Below are positions 1 to 6,926 of a stretch of 9,375 nt of DNA, one piece after another. How positions within the stretch are numbered: the stretch's first letter is position 1; each line of letters opens with the position of its first letter. Location: the NCBI GenBank assembly GCA_937872165.1, contig CALMOR010000037.1:34166-43540 (forward strand). The letters are read 5' to 3'. A program made the translations under genes and the position numbers. This DNA comes from an uncultured Burkholderiales bacterium. GTDB taxonomy: Bacteria; Pseudomonadota; Gammaproteobacteria; Burkholderiales; Burkholderiaceae_D. The notes under the pieces are model-generated. The model searched no databases and had not been told where the DNA came from. It saw only the letters and a program-made list of their open reading frames with translations.

Positions 1-2
1 AC

Positions 3-527
3 CTCGAGGACCACTCGTCCGCACCGGGCGTCTCGTTGGTCGGCAGCGAAGGCGTCATCGGCGTCGAGGCTTTTTTCGGCGCGGAGACGGCGATCAACAC
101 GGCCCGCGTCGGCATCGGCGGCTATTGCATCCGCATGCGAGCCGACGCGCTGCGCGAGGAGTTCCTGCGGACCGGCGCCTTTCATCGCGTCACGCAGCGC
201 TTCGTCGACGCGCTCGTCTGCCAGTACTGCGCGATCTCCGCCTGCGAGCGGGTCCACACCGTCCAGCAGCGCCTGATCCGCTGGCTGCTGCTGTTCCACG
301 ACCGCGCGTTCGGCGAGGATCTCGGCCTGACCCAGGAGGTGCTGTCGCGGCTGATGGCGGTGCGACGCGTCAGCGTCTCGGCCGCCGCCTTGCAGCTGCA
401 GCTCACGGGTCTGATCGCCTACCAGAGAGGGCACGTGAAGATCGTCGATCGACCGGGCATGGAAGCGCGGGCCTGCCCTTGCTATCACACGATCCACTCT
501 CGTTATCGCGCCGACCAGGCCGACTGA
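3..527 (+). CDS. Crp/Fnr-family transcriptional regulator, 3' part (5' end outside window)
   Basis: A cytoplasmic DNA-binding regulator with an N-terminal cyclic-nucleotide-binding-like (cupin) domain and a C-terminal winged helix-turn-helix. The reading frame is open from the first bases, so the true start lies upstream. The TTG at 36 is not a credible start because the coding sense LEDHSSAPGVSLVGSEG runs through it. Visible parts are the end of the sensor barrel (GSEGVIGVEAFFG), the long dimerisation helix (ERVHTVQQRLIRWLL) and the HTH (LTQEVLSRLMAVRRVSVSAAALQLQ), then the wing (GLIAYQRGHVKIVDR) and the C-terminal CPCYHTI segment. From memory, this matches the Crp/Fnr subgroup whose HTH reads LxVRRxSVT and whose tail reads CxCY. 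It is not classical FNR, whose recognition helix has ExxSR. Effector and regulon are unknown. The neighbouring cytochrome gene and the palindrome at 595-608 make it a plausible local regulator, by inference only. Confidence 0.9.
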   Translation, partial: LEDHSSAPGVSLVGSEGVIGVEAFFGAETAINTARVGIGGYCIRMRADALREEFLRTGAFHRVTQRFVDALVCQYCAISACERVHTVQQRLIRWLLLFHDRAFGEDLGLTQEVLSRLMAVRRVSVSAAALQLQLTGLIAYQRGHVKIVDRPGMEARACPCYHTIHSRYRADQAD

Positions 528-535
528 GCGCGGGC

Positions 536-549
536 GTCGCCGCGGCGAC
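536..549. repeat. 14-bp perfect palindrome just after the Crp/Fnr stop
   Basis: GTCGCCGCGGCGAC reads the same on both strands and begins 9 bases after the regulator's stop codon. As RNA it can form a five-pair GC stem with a CGCG loop, and a second palindrome (GCGCCGGCGC, 554-563) follows. No T-run follows, so it is at best an atypical terminator. In DNA this GC-rich it could also be chance. Confidence 0.35.
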
Positions 550-594
550 TCGGGCGCCGGCGCTTCGCTTCGAACCGGGCACCGACCTTCGGAT

Positions 595-608
595 GTTCGC
601 TAGCGAAC
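595..608. promoter_or_regulatory. Candidate operator: palindrome GTTCGCTAGCGAAC
   Basis: A perfect 14-bp palindrome with the 5-4-5 layout GTTCG-N4-CGAAC. This is the same geometry as sites of FNR-type regulators (TTGAT-N4-ATCAA), though the bases differ. Its centre is at 601.5. A candidate -10 hexamer TACACT lies at 630-635, predicting transcription from about 642. The palindrome would then be centred near -40.5, the usual place for a class II activator site. No good -35 hexamer is seen at normal spacing, which fits activator dependence. The Crp/Fnr-family gene immediately upstream is an obvious candidate binder, but that link is inferred. Confidence 0.45.
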
Positions 609-629
609 CATGAGCGCACCGAAACCGCC

Positions 630-635
630 TACACT
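630..635 (+). promoter_or_regulatory. Candidate -10 element for the cytochrome gene
   Basis: TACACT, 4 of 6 matches to TATAAT, in the context CCTACACTCGCC. It would give a leader of about 73 nt before the ATG at 715. No convincing -35 hexamer is present 16-19 bases upstream; that position is occupied by the palindrome at 595-608. Confidence 0.35.
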
Positions 636-669
636 CGCCGTCCGACGGGGGATGGACACAGCGCTGGAC

Positions 670-714
670 CGTTCCTCTCGCCGTCCCGTCACGTCACGAC
701 CTGAGGAACGTTCC
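670..714 (+). promoter_or_regulatory. Inverted repeat that could sequester the cytochrome ribosome binding site
   Basis: CGTTCCTC (670-677) is the exact reverse complement of GAGGAACG (703-710). The latter contains the Shine-Dalgarno GAGGAA (703-708), which sits 6 nt before the ATG at 715. The intervening loop is 25 nt. In addition GGAACGTTCC (705-714) is itself a 10-bp palindrome abutting the start codon. Pairing of the leader would mask the ribosome site. Whether it forms in vivo is unknown. Confidence 0.35.
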
Positions 715-2343
715 ATGCGAAGCAACTCGATACGCGCCGCGCTCGGCGCACTGGCGGCGACAAGCATCCTCGCCGCATGCGGCTCCGACAACGGCGGCCC
801 GGTCGCGGTACCGGTCGCGAGCGGTTCCGACGGGCCGGTCTCGACCGAGCAGCCGGTTGTCCATGCAGTCGGCGACCCGGTCCTCGGCAAGCAGGTCTTC
901 CGCTTCGAGCTGTTCGGCAACGAACGTTTCTGGACCGACGCCCTCAAGCTGCAACAGGGCATGATGGCGACGCGGATGACGCCGCTGCAGGCGCTGCGGA
1001 TCGGACTGATGATCGACAGCGACGCGATCGACGCGACGACGCTGCTCGCGCTGACGAACGAGGCGAAGACCGACCTGTCGCCCGCGAAGGCGCCGACGCT
1101 GAACGACCCGGCCATGCTGGTCAAGCTCGTCAACGCGAACGCCGTGATCGGCATCGTGGCCGTCGACTCGGCCAACACGGGCACGATCGACATCACGAAG
1201 GGCAGCAAGACCGGCGCGAGCTGCACGCTGTGCCACGCGATCACGGACGCGTCGGTGATGAACGTGGCCGGCGGCGGCTCCATCGGCAAGCGGCTCGACG
1301 GCCGCGCCAACCACAACCTGAACTTCGGCACGCTGATCGCGACCGGGCTCAACACGCGCGCGTATTACCCGGTGCTGCAGCTGGCGCTCGCCGCGAACGG
1401 CGGCAAGACGCTCGGCCGGGCGCCGACCGGGCTCACCCCGCAGTCCACCGAGGCCGAGGTCGACGCCTACCTGACGAACCCCGCGTACTACCCGGTCGGC
1501 AGCTTCGACGACACCGTCGACGGCAACGGCGATCCGCAGCACAACTCGGCGCTCTTCCGCACCGACCTCGCGGCGCCTTGGGGCACCGACGGCGGGATCG
1601 CGCGACTCGACAACTTCAGCAACCTCGTCTACACGGCGCTGCTCGACCCGACCAACGTCACGTCTCCCGGCGGCCGCGCGTTCCTGCGGAAGTTCGGCGG
1701 AACGGCCGCCGGCAACGAGATCGCGGACGGCTACGTCTCGGTGCTCGCGCAGACCGGCGTCACCGGCTACCCGTACCTGATCGCCGCGGCGAGCCCGGTG
1801 GCGGGCACCGAGGACGCGCCGCTCGGCGTGCGGGTCGACAACACGAAGCTGATCGCGATGAACGGCTATCTCAACAGCCTGCAGGCGCCCCCGGGCCTCG
1901 TGGCGGATTCGGCGGCCGCGCTGCGCGGACGCGATCTGTTCCGCACCAACTGCACGACCTGCCACAACGTCAACCAGAGCCTGCCGGTGCCCGCGTTCAC
2001 CGTGCCGATGAAGACGATCTTCCCCGGCGACTCGCCGGTCGTGCTGCTCGCGGCGCGCGACGCGCCGCTCAATCCGATCCTCGACACGCCCGGCAGCATC
2101 TACGACGACAAGGTCGCGGTCGTCAACGCGAGCCAGCGCGGCGGCATCCGCGGCTCGCAACTACCGCTGCTGCTCGACCTGGCGCGCAAGCCGAACTACC
2201 TGCACGACAACTCGGTGCCGAGCCTCGACAACCTGCTCGATCCGGCGCGTGGCGCACTGGCCCCGCATCCGTTCTACTTCGCAGCGAAGTCGCAACGCGA
2301 CGACATGTCGGAGTTCCTGCGCGGACTCACGACGACACCGTGA
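715..2343 (+). CDS. Lipoprotein-type dihaem c-type cytochrome
   Basis: A 542-residue exported electron-transfer or haem-redox protein. The start at 715 is chosen over an in-frame ATG at 610 because it has GAGGAA 6 nt upstream and directly yields a lipoprotein signal: basic start, hydrophobic stretch, and lipobox LAAC with Cys22. Mature protein would be lipid-anchored in the periplasm. Two haem c sites are visible, CTLCH at residues 170-174 and CTTCH at 413-417, about 240 residues apart. No third CxxCH is seen. The segment YLHDNSVPSLDNLL (about 495-508) resembles the YxHxGSVxTLxxLL stretch of dihaem enzymes of the CcpA/MauG/RoxA type, and GRDLFRTNCTTCH is a typical haem-domain opening. The first half (residues 45-165) I do not recognise. 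It could be a peroxidase or oxidase, or simply an electron carrier. It lies downstream of a Crp/Fnr regulator, a family that often controls respiratory genes. Confidence 0.85.
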   Translation: MRSNSIRAALGALAATSILAACGSDNGGPVAVPVASGSDGPVSTEQPVVHAVGDPVLGKQVFRFELFGNERFWTDALKLQQGMMATRMTPLQALRIGLMIDSDAIDATTLLALTNEAKTDLSPAKAPTLNDPAMLVKLVNANAVIGIVAVDSANTGTIDITKGSKTGASCTLCHAITDASVMNVAGGGSIGKRLDGRANHNLNFGTLIATGLNTRAYYPVLQLALAANGGKTLGRAPTGLTPQSTEAEVDAYLTNPAYYPVGSFDDTVDGNGDPQHNSALFRTDLAAPWGTDGGIARLDNFSNLVYTALLDPTNVTSPGGRAFLRKFGGTAAGNEIADGYVSVLAQTGVTGYPYLIAAASPVAGTEDAPLGVRVDNTKLIAMNGYLNSLQAPPGLVADSAAALRGRDLFRTNCTTCHNVNQSLPVPAFTVPMKTIFPGDSPVVLLAARDAPLNPILDTPGSIYDDKVAVVNASQRGGIRGSQLPLLLDLARKPNYLHDNSVPSLDNLLDPARGALAPHPFYFAAKSQRDDMSEFLRGLTTTP

Positions 2344-2388
2344 GCGGCCGTTAGCGCACGACGCGTATCCGGGCGGGGGCGGTCTCGC

Positions 2389-2694
2389 GTGAAGCGCCAG
2401 CGGCAACGGTCTGCACGCGCTGCGCGGCGGCCTGGCCCGGTCTTCCTGTGGTTCGGCCTGCCGGAGTTCGCCGCGTTCGAAGCGGACGGCATCGCGCGGC
2501 TCGCGGCCCATAGCCGCTGCCGCGCGCGGCGCTGGACGCGCCCGGCCGGCACGGGCCAGTCGTTAGCCGAGGCCCTCGTGCTGCTCGCGGCGTCGATCGC
2601 GACGATGGGCGAAGCGCTCGCGGCGACCCGCGGCGCGCCGCATCGCTTCATGTACCGGCCTCGCGGCGCGAGCGGCCGCGTCGGCGCCTGCTGA
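2389..2694 (+). CDS. Small hypothetical protein
   Basis: A 101-codon ORF beginning with GTG, with a G-rich stretch (GCGGGGGCGG) a few bases upstream that may serve as ribosome site. I do not recognise the product. It has a very basic first 15 residues, a hydrophobic segment (PVFLWFGLPEFAAF, about 17-30), an Arg-rich middle (about 43-54) and a predicted helix SLAEALVLLAASIATMGEAL (about 60-79). About 89% of third positions are G or C, but an antisense ORF (2274-2708, minus strand) shares the same third positions, so codon bias cannot decide the strand. The forward frame is preferred because it does not overlap the cytochrome gene and has a more protein-like hydrophobic pattern. A third of the first 15 codons end in A or T, so the true start is uncertain. 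Confidence 0.4.
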   Translation: MKRQRQRSARAARRPGPVFLWFGLPEFAAFEADGIARLAAHSRCRARRWTRPAGTGQSLAEALVLLAASIATMGEALAATRGAPHRFMYRPRGASGRVGAC

Positions 2695-2728
2695 CCGTCG
2701 CCCGGCACGCTCGCCCGGCGGCAGGCGG

Positions 2729-2749
2729 CTGTCGTCGCATCGACGACGG
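2729..2749 (+). terminator. Stem-loop after the small ORF (possible terminator without U-tract)
   Basis: GTCGTCG (2731-2737), loop CAT, CGACGAC (2741-2747) forms a perfect seven-pair stem. It extends by a T-G wobble and a C-G pair to 2729/2749. It lies about 35 bases after the stop of the small ORF. No T-run follows, so it is a weak terminator candidate or part of a larger structured region that continues to 2820. Confidence 0.35.
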
Positions 2750-2820
2750 GGCATCCCCGCCCTGCGGGCCGGCGATGGGCTTATCATCGCCGCCGCCCTC
2801 CCGACGATCGCCGGGATGCC
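2750..2820 (+). promoter_or_regulatory. Nested inverted repeats upstream of the NYN operon
   Basis: GGCATCCC (2750-2757) is complementary to GGGATGCC (2813-2820). Between them lie two further hairpins: CCCGC/GCGGG (2756-2768, loop CCT, overlapping the outer arm by two bases) and CGGCGATG/CATCGCCG (2770-2792, perfect eight-pair stem, loop GGCTTAT). The second hairpin overlaps a candidate -10. Either this is DNA-level symmetry around a promoter, or transcripts reading in from upstream fold here. Which one applies depends on the unmapped transcription start. Confidence 0.4.
2782..2787 (+). promoter_or_regulatory. Candidate -10 element for the NYN operon
   Basis: TATCAT, 5 of 6 matches to TATAAT, in the context GGGCTTATCATCGCCG. 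It predicts a start near 2794 and a leader of about 74 nt before the ATG at 2868. No good -35 hexamer is seen 17 bases upstream. The element sits in the loop and 3' arm of the inverted repeat CGGCGATG/CATCGCCG. Confidence 0.4.
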
Positions 2821-2867
2821 GCCGCGACACGCGAGCCGGTCCGGCGACTCTCTCGAAAGGACTGCGG

Positions 2868-3641
2868 ATGAACGGCGTCGACAATCCGAAGCTCGCGGTC
2901 CTGATCGACGCCGACAACGCGTCGGCCTCGCTCGTCAAGGAACTGCTCGAAGAGGTCGCCAAGTTCGGTACCGCGACCGTCAAGCGCGCCTACGGCGACT
3001 GGACCGGGCAGCAGCTGACCGGCTGGAAGGACCAGCTCAACCGCTATGCGATCCAGCCGATCCAGCAGTTCGCGTACACGCGCGGCAAGAACTCGACCGA
3101 CGCGTCGCTGATCATCGATGCGATGGACCTGCTGTACGCGGACAACGTCGACGGCTTCTGCCTCGTGTCGTCGGACAGCGACTTCACGCGTCTCGCGACG
3201 CGGCTGCGCGAATCGCGGAAGGTGGTCTACGGGCTCGGCGAACGGAAGACGCCCGAGGCCTTCCGCGCGGCCTGCGACCGCTTCGTGTTCTTCGAGGTCC
3301 TGAAGCGCGGCGCGTCGAGCGTCGAGACGGGCGCGGTCGACAGCGAACCGATCGACGACGTGCCCGACCTCGAGCATTCGCTGCGCCAGGCGTTCGACGC
3401 GGTGTCGCGCGACGGCGGCTGGGCGACGCTGTCGTCGGTGGGCTCGTACATGGCGAAGAACAATCCGTCGTTCGACACGCGGCTCTACGGCTTCCGCAAG
3501 CTCAGCGACATGATCCGCAGGCAACCGTACATCGAGGCCGCCGAGGCGGCCGACGGCAACGGACCCCTGACGGTGCGCCTGAAGCCAGTGGCCCAGCCCG
3601 CCGCCCCGCCGGCCAAGCGATCGCGACGCAAGCGCGGCTGA
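2868..3641 (+). CDS. NYN-domain protein with C-terminal OST-HTH (LOTUS) domain, putative RNase
   Basis: A 257-residue cytoplasmic protein. The ATG at 2868 is used because GAAAGG lies 7 nt upstream and the NYN domain begins directly after it. An in-frame ATG at 2775 would add a low-complexity extension. The NYN (PIN-like, LabA-type) domain spans about residues 8-145. It carries the acidic motifs LIDADN (12-17), NSTDASLIIDAMDLL (75-89) and LVSSDSDF (99-106), and their Asp residues form the metal-binding site in this superfamily. The OST-HTH/LOTUS domain, an RNA-binding winged helix, spans about 168-225 with GGWATLSSVGSYM and YGFRKLSDMI. The tail is basic (KRSRRKRG). Members of this family are predicted endoribonucleases; the target is unknown. 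It is the first gene of an apparent operon: its stop is followed after 8 nt by the spermidine-synthase-like gene. Confidence 0.93.
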   Translation: MNGVDNPKLAVLIDADNASASLVKELLEEVAKFGTATVKRAYGDWTGQQLTGWKDQLNRYAIQPIQQFAYTRGKNSTDASLIIDAMDLLYADNVDGFCLVSSDSDFTRLATRLRESRKVVYGLGERKTPEAFRAACDRFVFFEVLKRGASSVETGAVDSEPIDDVPDLEHSLRQAFDAVSRDGGWATLSSVGSYMAKNNPSFDTRLYGFRKLSDMIRRQPYIEAAEAADGNGPLTVRLKPVAQPAAPPAKRSRRKRG

Positions 3642-3649
3642 CCGGCGAC

Positions 3650-5182
3650 GTGAACCGAGCGGCGGGCGCACCCGATCGCCTCCTGATCCTCGCCGTCTTC
3701 GTCGTCGCGTCGTGCGGCCTCGCGTACGAGCTGATCGCCGGCGCGCTGTCGAGCTACCTGCTCGGCGACTCCGTCCTGCAGTTCTCGACCGTCATCGGCT
3801 GCTATCTGTTCGCGATGGGCGTCGGCTCGCACCTGTCGCGCTACGTGAAGGACGACGACGTGCTCGCGCGCTTCGTCGACATCGAGTTGCTGGTGGGCCT
3901 CCTCGGCGGCCTGTCGGCCCTCGCGCTGTTCGTCGTCTTCGCGTGGCTGTCGGCACCGTTCCGCTCGGTGCTGTACGCGCTGGTCTTCTCGATCGGCGTG
4001 CTGGTCGGCATGGAGATTCCGCTCGTGATGCGCGCGCTCGACCACGGCGACGTCCGTTTCGCGGACCTCGTCGGTCGCGTGCTGACCTTCGACTACCTCG
4101 GCGCGCTCGTCGTCTCGCTGCTGTTCCCGCTGCTGCTCGCGCCGCGTCTCGGACTGTCGCGCACGGCGCTCCTCTTCGGCATCGCCAACGTCGCGATCGC
4201 GTTCTGGACGCTCCATCGCTTTCGCGCCTCGCTCGCCGACGCGAACGGTCGCGTGCTCCGCGCGTCGCTGGTGATGGGCGTGCTCGTCGCAGGCTTCTTC
4301 CAGGCGGACCGCCTGACGCAGTGGTCCGAGCGCGGCCTCTACGGCGACGAGATCGTCCATGCGATCACGACGCCGTACCAGCGCCTCGTCGTCACGCGCT
4401 GGAAGGACGACCTGCGGCTCTACATCAACGGCAACCTGCAGTTCTCGTCGCGCGACGAGCATCGCTACCACGAAGCGCTGGTGCATCCGATGATGGAGTC
4501 GCTGCCGTGGGCGAAGCACGTGCTGGTGCTGGGCGGCGGCGACGGCCTCGCGTTGCGCGAGCTGCTGCGCTATCCGAACGTCCAGAAGGTGACGCTCGTC
4601 GACCTCGACCCGCGCGTCACCGACCTGTTCCGATCGTCCGAGCCGCTCGCCGAACTGAACGAACGTTCGTTGGGCGACCCGCGCGTTTCCGTCGTCAACG
4701 AGGACGCGGCGCTGTGGCTCGAAGGCTCGGGCGACGCCGTCTTCGACGCGGTCGTCGTCGACTTCCCCGACCCGTCCAGCTTCTCGCTCGGCAAGCTCTA
4801 CTCGGTGCCGTTCTATCGCGGCCTCCTGCGTCACGTCGCATCGCGCGGGATGATCGTCGTGCAGTCGACGTCGCCCTACTTCGCGCCGCGCGCGTTCTGG
4901 TCGATCGACGCGACGCTGAAGGAGGCCGGCTTCCGGACCTGGCCGTATCACGCGTACGTGCCGTCGTTCGGCGAATGGGGCTTCGTGCTCGCGTCGCGGG
5001 ACGCCGACTTCACGCCGCCCGAACGCTACCGACTGCCGATGCGCTTCCTCGATGCCGGGACGACGCGCGAGATGTTCCGCTTCGCGGCCGACATGCCGCA
5101 TCCCGCGGTCGACGCCAACCGACTCGACAACCAGTCGCTCGTGCGCTACTTCGACGAGGACTGGCATCGCTTCATCCGCTGA
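3650..5182 (+). CDS. Membrane-fused spermidine-synthase-like protein
   Basis: A 510-residue inner-membrane protein. About seven hydrophobic segments occupy residues 11-221 and are followed by a polyamine aminopropyltransferase domain (about 235-500). Motifs visible in the latter are RDEHRYHEALVHP (268-280), LGGGDGLALRE (294-304, SAM-site loop), VDLDP (317-321) and VVDFPDP (369-375). D371 of that last motif matches the catalytic Asp of DxxDP in spermidine synthases, with FP in place of the more usual ST. The expected reaction would be transfer of an aminopropyl group from decarboxylated SAM to an amine, but the acceptor is unknown and an alternative methyl- or aminopropyl-transferase role is possible. 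No speD-like gene for decarboxylated SAM is in the window. GTG 3650 is the start that keeps the first membrane helix. No clear Shine-Dalgarno is seen, so translation is probably coupled to the NYN gene ending 8 nt upstream. Confidence 0.9.
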   Translation: MNRAAGAPDRLLILAVFVVASCGLAYELIAGALSSYLLGDSVLQFSTVIGCYLFAMGVGSHLSRYVKDDDVLARFVDIELLVGLLGGLSALALFVVFAWLSAPFRSVLYALVFSIGVLVGMEIPLVMRALDHGDVRFADLVGRVLTFDYLGALVVSLLFPLLLAPRLGLSRTALLFGIANVAIAFWTLHRFRASLADANGRVLRASLVMGVLVAGFFQADRLTQWSERGLYGDEIVHAITTPYQRLVVTRWKDDLRLYINGNLQFSSRDEHRYHEALVHPMMESLPWAKHVLVLGGGDGLALRELLRYPNVQKVTLVDLDPRVTDLFRSSEPLAELNERSLGDPRVSVVNEDAALWLEGSGDAVFDAVVVDFPDPSSFSLGKLYSVPFYRGLLRHVASRGMIVVQSTSPYFAPRAFWSIDATLKEAGFRTWPYHAYVPSFGEWGFVLASRDADFTPPERYRLPMRFLDAGTTREMFRFAADMPHPAVDANRLDNQSLVRYFDEDWHRFIR

Positions 5183-5190
5183 CCTCGACG

Positions 5191-6879
5191 GTGAAACGAC
5201 GCAGCTTCCTGCTCGGCGGCGGCGCCGTCGGCATAACGGCGGCGACCGGCGCGGGCTTCTGGCGCTGGCAGGAGATCGAACCGCGCCTGCTCGACCCCGG
5301 TCGCGCGATGGGCCATCGGCTGCGCGACCTGAAGCCGTCGGAGTGGCCGTCGCCGTCGGCCGAATACACGACCGACGTCGCGATCGTCGGGTCGGGCATC
5401 GCCGGGCTGACCGCGGCGTGGCGACTCGCGCGCGAAGGGCACACGCGCTTCGCGTTGATCGCCGGCCCCGAGCCGCACGGCAACGCGGCGTCGGGCACGG
5501 TCGCCATCGACGGACGCAGCCTGCGTCATCCGACCGGCGCCCACTACCTGCCGCTGCCGTCGATGGAGTCGACGCACGTGCGCACGATGCTCGCCGACTT
5601 CGGCGTGCTGATCGACGGGATCGACAGCACCACGCCGAGCTTCGACGAACGCGTCGTCGTCCATGCACCCGACGCACGCCTGCTGCGCGACGGTCGCTGG
5701 CAGGGCGGGCTGGTCCCGGACGATCGCGCCGTCGTCGAGGCGACGACGGGTCCGCGTGGGAAGCGCGCGGCGATCGTCGATGGATCGGCGCTCGATCGCT
5801 GCTTCCACCAGGTCGACGGGCTGCGCGAGCTCCGCGGTGCCGACGGCCGCAAGGTCTTCGCGATCCCCGTGGTCCTGTCCTCGGCGGACCCGGACTGGAC
5901 CGCGCTCGACGCGATGTCGTTCGCGACCTGGCTGACGCGCGAGCGCCACGACGATCCGGCGCTGCGCTGGTACCTCGACTACTGTTGTCGCGACGACTAC
6001 GGCGCCGATGCGGCGCAGGTCTCCGCGTGGTGGGGCCTCCACTACTTCGCCGCGCGCGACGGCCGGGCCGCGAACGCGGATCGCGGCGCGGTGCTGACCT
6101 GGCCCGAAGGGCTCGACGCGATCGCGACGCGTCTCGAGGCGGCCGCGTTCGCGCCGCGTCCCGGTCGCGTGCCGCCGCGACGACTCGACGGCATGGCGCT
6201 GTCGATCCACGACACGACGCACGGCGTCGACGTGGTCTGCGCGCGGATCGACGCGCGCGGCCTGTCGACCTATGTCGTGCATGCGCGGCGGGCGGTCAGC
6301 GCGATGCCGCTGGCGGTCGCCCGGCACGTCGTCGCGTCGCTCCGGAACGATGGCTACGACGCGGCCTCGCATGCATCGCCGGTCGCGCCGTGGCTGGTCG
6401 CCAACTTCGCGATGAAGCGCTTCCCCGACGAAGCCGGCGACACGCCGCTCGCGTGGGACAACGTGCTCTACGGCAGTCGCGGTCTCGGCTACGTGGTGTC
6501 GACCCATCAGGAGATTCGCGTCGCGCCTTCGCCGTCGACCGTCTTCACCGCCTATCGCGCGCTCGCCGACCGGCCGCCGGACGACGCGCGCCGCTGGATG
6601 GATCGTGCGACGCCGGCCGAGATCGGCGCGCTCGCGTCCGAGGAACTGCGCGCCGTCTACGGCTGGCGCTTCGCGCCGTGCGTCGAGCGCGTCGACGTCA
6701 CGCTGCGCGGCCATGCGATGGCGACGCCCGCGCCCGGCACGCTCGCCAATGCCGGGCTCGCGGCGCTGCGCGCCTGCGACGGCCCGGTGCTGTATGCGCA
6801 CGCGGATCTGTCGGGCTACTCGGTCTTCGAGGAGGCGGCGTGGTGGGGATGGCAGGCCGCGGGGCGACTGCTCGGCTGA
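5191..6879 (+). CDS. FAD-dependent oxidoreductase with twin-arginine signal
   Basis: A 562-residue flavoprotein. The N-terminus has the twin-arginine pattern KRRSFLLGG (2-10) followed by a hydrophobic stretch, indicating folded export by Tat to the periplasm or membrane surface. The dinucleotide-binding motif GSGIAG is at residues 67-72 within DVAIVGSGIAGLTAAWRLA. The C-terminus (VLYAHADLSGYSVFEEAAWWGWQAAGRLL) resembles the closing FAD-contact segment of amine-oxidase-like enzymes. The substrate is unknown. Its position behind a spermidine-synthase-like gene suggests an amine or polyamine, by inference; I recall this pairing from other betaproteobacterial genomes. The GTG start lies 8 nt after the preceding stop and lacks a clear Shine-Dalgarno, like the gene before it. 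The middle (about 120-440) has no motif I can name. Confidence 0.88.
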   Translation: MKRRSFLLGGGAVGITAATGAGFWRWQEIEPRLLDPGRAMGHRLRDLKPSEWPSPSAEYTTDVAIVGSGIAGLTAAWRLAREGHTRFALIAGPEPHGNAASGTVAIDGRSLRHPTGAHYLPLPSMESTHVRTMLADFGVLIDGIDSTTPSFDERVVVHAPDARLLRDGRWQGGLVPDDRAVVEATTGPRGKRAAIVDGSALDRCFHQVDGLRELRGADGRKVFAIPVVLSSADPDWTALDAMSFATWLTRERHDDPALRWYLDYCCRDDYGADAAQVSAWWGLHYFAARDGRAANADRGAVLTWPEGLDAIATRLEAAAFAPRPGRVPPRRLDGMALSIHDTTHGVDVVCARIDARGLSTYVVHARRAVSAMPLAVARHVVASLRNDGYDAASHASPVAPWLVANFAMKRFPDEAGDTPLAWDNVLYGSRGLGYVVSTHQEIRVAPSPSTVFTAYRALADRPPDDARRWMDRATPAEIGALASEELRAVYGWRFAPCVERVDVTLRGHAMATPAPGTLANAGLAALRACDGPVLYAHADLSGYSVFEEAAWWGWQAAGRLLG

Positions 6880-6881
6880 GA

Positions 6882-6900
6882 TGTGGCGCGAGTCGCCACA
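6882..6900 (+). terminator. Hairpin just after the oxidoreductase stop
   Basis: TGTGGCG (6882-6888), loop CGAGT, CGCCACA (6894-6900) is a perfect seven-pair inverted repeat starting 3 bases after the stop codon. It could end the three-gene operon. No T-run follows (ACTTATCG), so intrinsic termination would be weak. An operator for the downstream pair is the alternative reading. Confidence 0.45.
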
Positions 6901-6926
6901 ACTTATCGACGTCGACGCGACGAAAC

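Noticed and set aside
694..2160. Long minus-strand ORF opposite the cytochrome gene
   Set aside because: Its product is Arg/Asp/Val-rich low-complexity sequence typical of the reverse frame of GC-rich genes. The + strand has two haem motifs and a lipobox.
2274..2708. Minus-strand ORF opposite the small hypothetical gene
   Set aside because: It overlaps the cytochrome 3' end and has a Ser/Arg/Ala-rich product with no hydrophobic pattern. It cannot be fully excluded because it shares third codon positions with the forward ORF.
4658..4671. 14-bp palindrome AACGAACGTTCGTT
   Set aside because: It lies inside the aminopropyltransferase domain coding for LNERSLGD, far from any gene start, so most likely coincidence.
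3712..5190. Upstream in-frame extension of the flavoprotein gene
   Set aside because: The frame is merely open. Arg-rich noise precedes the GTG at 5191, where the twin-arginine signal begins, and this stretch lies over the real spermidine-synthase-like gene in another frame.
3485..5677. 730-codon minus-strand ORF across the spermidine-synthase-like gene
   Set aside because: No recognisable motif, biased composition, and it spans the junction of two well-supported + strand genes.
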